Source: an uncultured Mediterraneibacter sp. (GTDB lineage Bacteria; Bacillota; Clostridia; Lachnospirales; Lachnospiraceae). Taken from it: DNA of 43,285 nt. Positions within the stretch are counted from its first letter, which is position 1, and each line of letters starts with the position of its first letter. Made by a program: the position numbers and the translations under genes. Below, piece after piece: positions 40,509 through 43,285 of this stretch. The notes beneath the pieces are model-generated. The model saw only the letters and a list, made by a program, of their open reading frames with translations. It was not told the origin of the DNA and did not search any database. The stretch is taken from the NCBI GenBank assembly GCA_944376685.1, contig CALWDN010000007.1:1-43285 (forward strand), read 5' to 3'.

Positions 40509-41576
40509 TCAGAACAGCTTTGCAAGGCTTTCCGTATACGGGGGATAACAGATCCCTTTCTCTGTGATGATCGCCGTGATCAGACTGTGATCCGTCACAT
40601 CAAAAGAAGGATTGTAGCATTTCACATCCCCCGGAGCCACCGGCTCCTCATAAAACTTCTCTCTGATCTCTTCCGGATCCCGCAGCTCGATATGGATATC
40701 GTTTCCGGTGGGACAGTCCATATCAATGGTCGACGTCGGCCCCAGCACATAGAACGGGATCCCGTAATACTTCGCCAGCACCGCCACGCCGCTGGTGCCG
40801 ATCTTGTTCGCCGTGTCGCCGTTCGCAGCCACCCGGTCGCATCCCACCATACATGCCTGGATCCAGCCGTTCTTCATCACGATGCCTGCCATATTGTCGC
40901 AGATCAGCGTCACGTCGATCCCCGCACGCTGCAGTTCCCAGGCGGTCAGCCGCGCGCCCTGCAGGAGCGGGCGCGTCTCATCTGCAAAGACATGGAACTC
41001 CATCCCCCGCTCTTTCCCGAGGAACAGCGGTCCCTGCCCGGTCCCGTACCGGGATGTGGCAAGGGGGCCGGCGTTGCAGTGGGTGAGGATCCCGTCGCCG
41101 TCTTTGAGAAGCGACAGACCGTATTCTGATATCGCACGACACATCTCCATATCTTCCGCATGGATCTTCAGGCATTCTGCTTTCAAAAGTTTCAGGATGT
41201 CCGGGATCCTTTTCCCTTCATTTTCCGTCACCACGCGTTCCATCCGGTTCAGCGCCCAGCTCAGGTTCACCGCCGTCGGGCGTGCCGAGTCAAGGTAATC
41301 CTTCTGTCTGCGGAATTCACTCAGGAAAGCTTCATAGTCCGTCGCTTCGATCCGGCGCGCCAGGCAGTAGATCCCGTATCCGGCGCAGATGCCGATGGCC
41401 GGTGCGCCCCGGACCTGCAGCCGGTTGATGGCCGTCCATATCTCCTCTGCCGTGGTCAGCGTAAGATATTCCGTCCGGTTCGGGAGCTGCGTCTGGTCAA
41501 TGATAACGACCGCTGTACCGTCGTCGCTCAGACGCACACTCCGGATGTGGGTAACACGTCCGATATCTGTAGTCAT
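40509..41576 (-). CDS. mtnA: S-methyl-5-thioribose-1-phosphate isomerase
   Basis: This 355-residue enzyme converts methylthioribose-1-phosphate to methylthioribulose-1-phosphate in methionine or thiomethyl salvage. It shares the eIF2B-like fold: [15 protein letters not shown], catalytic C167 in [15 protein letters not shown], and D247 in [21 protein letters not shown] 41576 is chosen because AAGGAG lies 9 nt upstream; earlier ATGs abut or precede that site. No other salvage gene is in the window. It lies 31 nt after the DUF1016 gene. Confidence 0.93.
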   Translation of the reverse strand: MTTDIGRVTHIRSVRLSDDGTAVVIIDQTQLPNRTEYLTLTTAEEIWTAINRLQVRGAPAIGICAGYGIYCLARRIEATDYEAFLSEFRRQKDYLDSARPTAVNLSWALNRMERVVTENEGKRIPDILKLLKAECLKIHAEDMEMCRAISEYGLSLLKDGDGILTHCNAGPLATSRYGTGQGPLFLGKERGMEFHVFADETRPLLQGARLTAWELQRAGIDVTLICDNMAGIVMKNGWIQACMVGCDRVAANGDTANKIGTSGVAVLAKYYGIPFYVLGPTSTIDMDCPTGNDIHIELRDPEEIREKFYEEPVAPGDVKCYNPSFDVTDHSLITAIITEKGICYPPYTESLAKLF

Positions 41577-41607
41577 ATTGCTCATCTCCTTATTTGTCGG
41601 ACGTTCT

Positions 41608-42687
41608 CTATTCGCCCTCATATCCATTTATATCTGCCATCTGTTCCTGCAACAGCTTTTGAAGAGACTCTTTGCTTGGCAAAACAGTCTCGTACTTACT
41701 GGCAAAAATCTGAGAGTTATCCTCTGGCAATGTCATTTCTACAATTGCATTGTTTTTATCTTTACAAAGGACAATACCAATTGTAGGATTTTCCTCCGGC
41801 AGTTTGACCTTGCGATCATAGTAATGCACATACATCTGCATCTGACCGATATCCTGATGCTTAAGTTCTCCAATCTTCAAGTCAAAGAGGACGAAGCAGC
41901 GCAGCAGACGATTATAAAAGACCAAATCCACCATGAAGTGTTCTTCATTAAAAGTAAACCGTTCCTGCCGCCCGATAAAAGCAAAGCCTGTCCCCAGTTC
42001 CAAAAGGAACTGCTGCAGATGGTCAATGATTCGGCTTTCCAGCTCTGTCTCAGAATAGGACGGCAGTTCCGGCAGTCCTAAAAATTCCAGGATATAAGGA
42101 TCTTTAACTGCATCACCGGGTGCCTCTACTGTCTGCCCTTCAGTCGACAGACGGTAAACTTTTCCTTTATCCGCACTAAGCGCCAACCGCTCATAAAGAG
42201 AACTATTGTACTGTCGTTTCAGCTCGCTCAGGCTCCAGTCATTCTTGGCTGCCTCTATCTCATAAAAATGTCTCTCATCTATATTGGCAATGCGCATAAG
42301 CTTCAAATAATGCGACCAACTCAGAAAAAATCTGCGTCCGGTGCTTACGGCAGGAAGGTTATTGAATTGGCTAAACACTGTTTCGCCAATTTGGTCATTC
42401 GCATAGACTCTGTAGAACTGTCGAATGTTTTTCAGATTTCCAACAGAGAAACCTTTGCCATATTTTCCCGTCAAGTAGGCGGACAATTCTTTCAAAAGTC
42501 GGGCTCCGTATGCAGCGCGGTTTGCTCCGTGCTGTTCTTCCTCCACAATCATTTTGCCAATTTCAAAGTAAGCATAAACCATAGAAAGGTTAACGGCGGT
42601 CTTAGCATTTTTTCGTGCTTGTGCGAGCACCTCAGCAACGCTTTCCAGAAACTTGTGATCGATAAGAGTAAGTTCTTTATTTGTCAC
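41608..42687 (-). CDS. DUF1016 / YhcG-family PDDEXK nuclease domain protein
   Basis: This 359-residue protein has the N-terminal DUF1016 helical domain (to about 150; [20 protein letters not shown]) and a C-terminal PDDEXK-like nuclease domain with [20 protein letters not shown] (D and D-L-K motif) and [11 protein letters not shown]. The start is GTG 42687, 6-7 nt after AGGAGGG, with a promoter at 42722-42750. The gene is visibly more A/T-rich than mtnA and its neighbours, and sits next to a tRNA cluster, which suggests horizontal gain. The family occurs beside restriction and other mobile systems; its exact function is not established. Confidence 0.9.
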   Translation of the reverse strand: MTNKELTLIDHKFLESVAEVLAQARKNAKTAVNLSMVYAYFEIGKMIVEEEQHGANRAAYGARLLKELSAYLTGKYGKGFSVGNLKNIRQFYRVYANDQIGETVFSQFNNLPAVSTGRRFFLSWSHYLKLMRIANIDERHFYEIEAAKNDWSLSELKRQYNSSLYERLALSADKGKVYRLSTEGQTVEAPGDAVKDPYILEFLGLPELPSYSETELESRIIDHLQQFLLELGTGFAFIGRQERFTFNEEHFMVDLVFYNRLLRCFVLFDLKIGELKHQDIGQMQMYVHYYDRKVKLPEENPTIGIVLCKDKNNAIVEMTLPEDNSQIFASKYETVLPSKESLQKLLQEQMADINGYEGE

Positions 42688-42721
42688 GTTCGTCCCTCCT
42701 GATATAGCTTTGTGGTTCCCA

Positions 42722-42750
42722 ATAATAAAATAAGTATATCGAACTGTAAA
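42722..42750 (-). promoter_or_regulatory. Promoter of the DUF1016 gene
   Basis: On the minus strand TTTACA (42745-42750), 17 nt, TATTAT (42722-42727). Confidence 0.65.
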
Positions 42751-42897
42751 CGCAAAAACAAGAATTACCAGACAGATAATAATCGGCGCAATAAACCAAA
42801 AAAAGTGAGAAGTTCGACCCGCAAGATCGCACTGCTCACCCTATAAAAACTACTCAAACCACTGAATTATCCAACACAGGTTTAAGTACAGACTTTC

Positions 42898-42981
42898 TGG
42901 TGCGGATAACAGGACTTGAACCTGCACGTCGTAGACACCAGATCCTAAATCTGGCGCGTCTGCCAATTCCGCCATATCCGC
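42898..42981 (-). tRNA. tRNA-Leu (anticodon TAG)
   Basis: A class II tRNA with long variable arm: acceptor GCGGATA/TATCCGC, anticodon stem CCAGA/TCTGG with loop TTTAGGA (anticodon TAG), T-arm GCAGGTTCAAGTCCTGT. The 3' CCA is encoded (42898-42900). Confidence 0.96.
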
Positions 42982-43041
42982 CTGTTATATTTATCCGGGA
43001 ACACCGACGGGCAAAACACTTCCATATCATCTTTCCCGTCT

Positions 43042-43083
43042 GATAAAAGCGGCGGAGATCCCGCAATGCAGGACCTCCGCCGC
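43042..43083 (-). terminator. Terminator between tRNA-Lys and tRNA-Leu
   Basis: On the minus strand GCGGCGGAG pairs with CTCCGCCGC (plus-strand 43075-43083 and 43049-43057), followed by TTTTATC. It would end the tRNA-Gln/tRNA-Lys transcript. Confidence 0.65.
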
Positions 43084-43098
43084 CACCTGTTCCGCTAA

Positions 43099-43171
43099 TG
43101 AGCGTGCGGGGATTCGAACCCCGGACAACTTGATTAAAAGTCAAGTGCTCTACCACCTGAGCTACACGCCC
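43099..43171 (-). tRNA. tRNA-Lys (anticodon TTT)
   Basis: A 73-nt cloverleaf: acceptor GGGCGTG/CACGCTC, D-arm GCTCAGGTGGTAGAGC, anticodon stem CTTGA/TCAAG with loop CTTTTAA (anticodon TTT), and T-arm CGGGGTTCGAATCCCCG. CCA is not encoded. Confidence 0.96.
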
Positions 43172-43210
43172 ATGTTTTTCTTTCTGAGCCTGCCCGTAAG
43201 CAAACCTTAA

Positions 43211-43282
43211 CTGGGCTAGCTGGATTCGAACCAGCGAATGCAGGAGTCAAAGTCCTGTGCCTTACCGCTTGGCGATAGCCCA
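43211..43282 (-). tRNA. tRNA-Gln (anticodon TTG)
   Basis: A 72-nt cloverleaf: acceptor TGGGCTA/TAGCCCA with discriminator G, D-arm GCCAAGCGGTAAGGC, anticodon stem CAGGA/TCCTG with loop CTTTGAC (anticodon TTG), and T-arm GCTGGTTCGAATCCAGC. It lies at the right edge. Confidence 0.95.
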
Positions 43283-43285
43283 TTA

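Noticed and set aside
42854..43156. Minus-strand 100-codon frame beginning MVEHLTFNQVVRGSN
   Set aside because: It is read through tRNA-Leu and tRNA-Lys sequence; such translated tRNA frames are a known annotation artefact.

Overview
The window reads as chromosomal DNA of a strictly anaerobic, GC-moderate Firmicute, most likely a Lachnospiraceae (Clostridia) gut-type bacterium. This is inferred from strong AAGGAGG ribosome sites, sigma-A type promoters, [FeFe]-hydrogenase maturases, a RhaB-type kinase with an L-fucose-isomerase-like enzyme, several glycosidases, a microcompartment shell protein, and the sequence style of the AraC regulators and the NfeD/SPFH pair. No species can be assigned from sequence reading alone. 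There is no CRISPR array, complete insertion sequence, prophage or rRNA operon.

Layout. 1-3.4 kb: the 5' part of a MalK/UgpC-type ABC ATPase, a cyclophilin, thioredoxin reductase, ProC and acylphosphatase. 3.4-8.2 kb: a sugar locus with an AraC regulator divergent from a GH42 beta-galactosidase, then a decayed GH78 alpha-L-rhamnosidase carrying two lesions. 8.2-11.3 kb: a hydrogenase maturation operon (TM1266-type regulator, HydE, HydG) behind a promoter and a roughly 200-nt leader that contains an attenuator-like RNA switch. 11.3-20.6 kb, minus strand: membrane esterase, GH2 glycosidase, fucose-isomerase-like enzyme, rhamnulokinase-family kinase, AraC regulator, orphan ParA and a SpoT/MESH1-type HD hydrolase. 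20.7-22.2 kb: an apparently leaderless SDR followed by an orphan PduB-like BMC shell protein.

22.2-25.9 kb, minus strand: P1B metal ATPase, TPR lipoprotein, HflX. 26.1-28.7 kb: a zinc-ribbon membrane protein, NfeD and stomatin/SPFH operon. 28.7-32.2 kb: small alarmone synthetase, an MNT/HEPN toxin-antitoxin pair overlapping a PTS EIIC gene, a small conserved protein, a candidate type I toxin-antitoxin locus (30-aa holin-like peptide with a convergent RNA), and a 21-bp perfect inverted repeat. 32.3-38.3 kb, minus strand: tRNA-Gly, Ung, HisF, HisH, an AGCS symporter and a two-component system. 38.4-40.5 kb: MntP and a MATE exporter. 40.5-43.3 kb, minus strand: MtnA, an A/T-rich DUF1016 (YhcG) nuclease and tRNAs Leu, Lys and Gln.

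How the parts fit. The glycosidases can release galactose, rhamnose and related sugars; the isomerase and kinase start deoxysugar breakdown, whose lactaldehyde product is the usual precursor of 1,2-propanediol. That may be why a PduB-like shell gene and a dehydrogenase lie nearby, but no Pdu enzymes are visible. The HD hydrolase and RelQ-like synthetase are opposing (p)ppGpp enzymes 8 kb apart. The signals I consider most worth pursuing are the hydrogenase-operon leader RNA, the MNT-HEPN-EIIC operon, the convergent type I toxin locus, the orphan BMC/SDR pair, and the HD-ParA-AraC operon.
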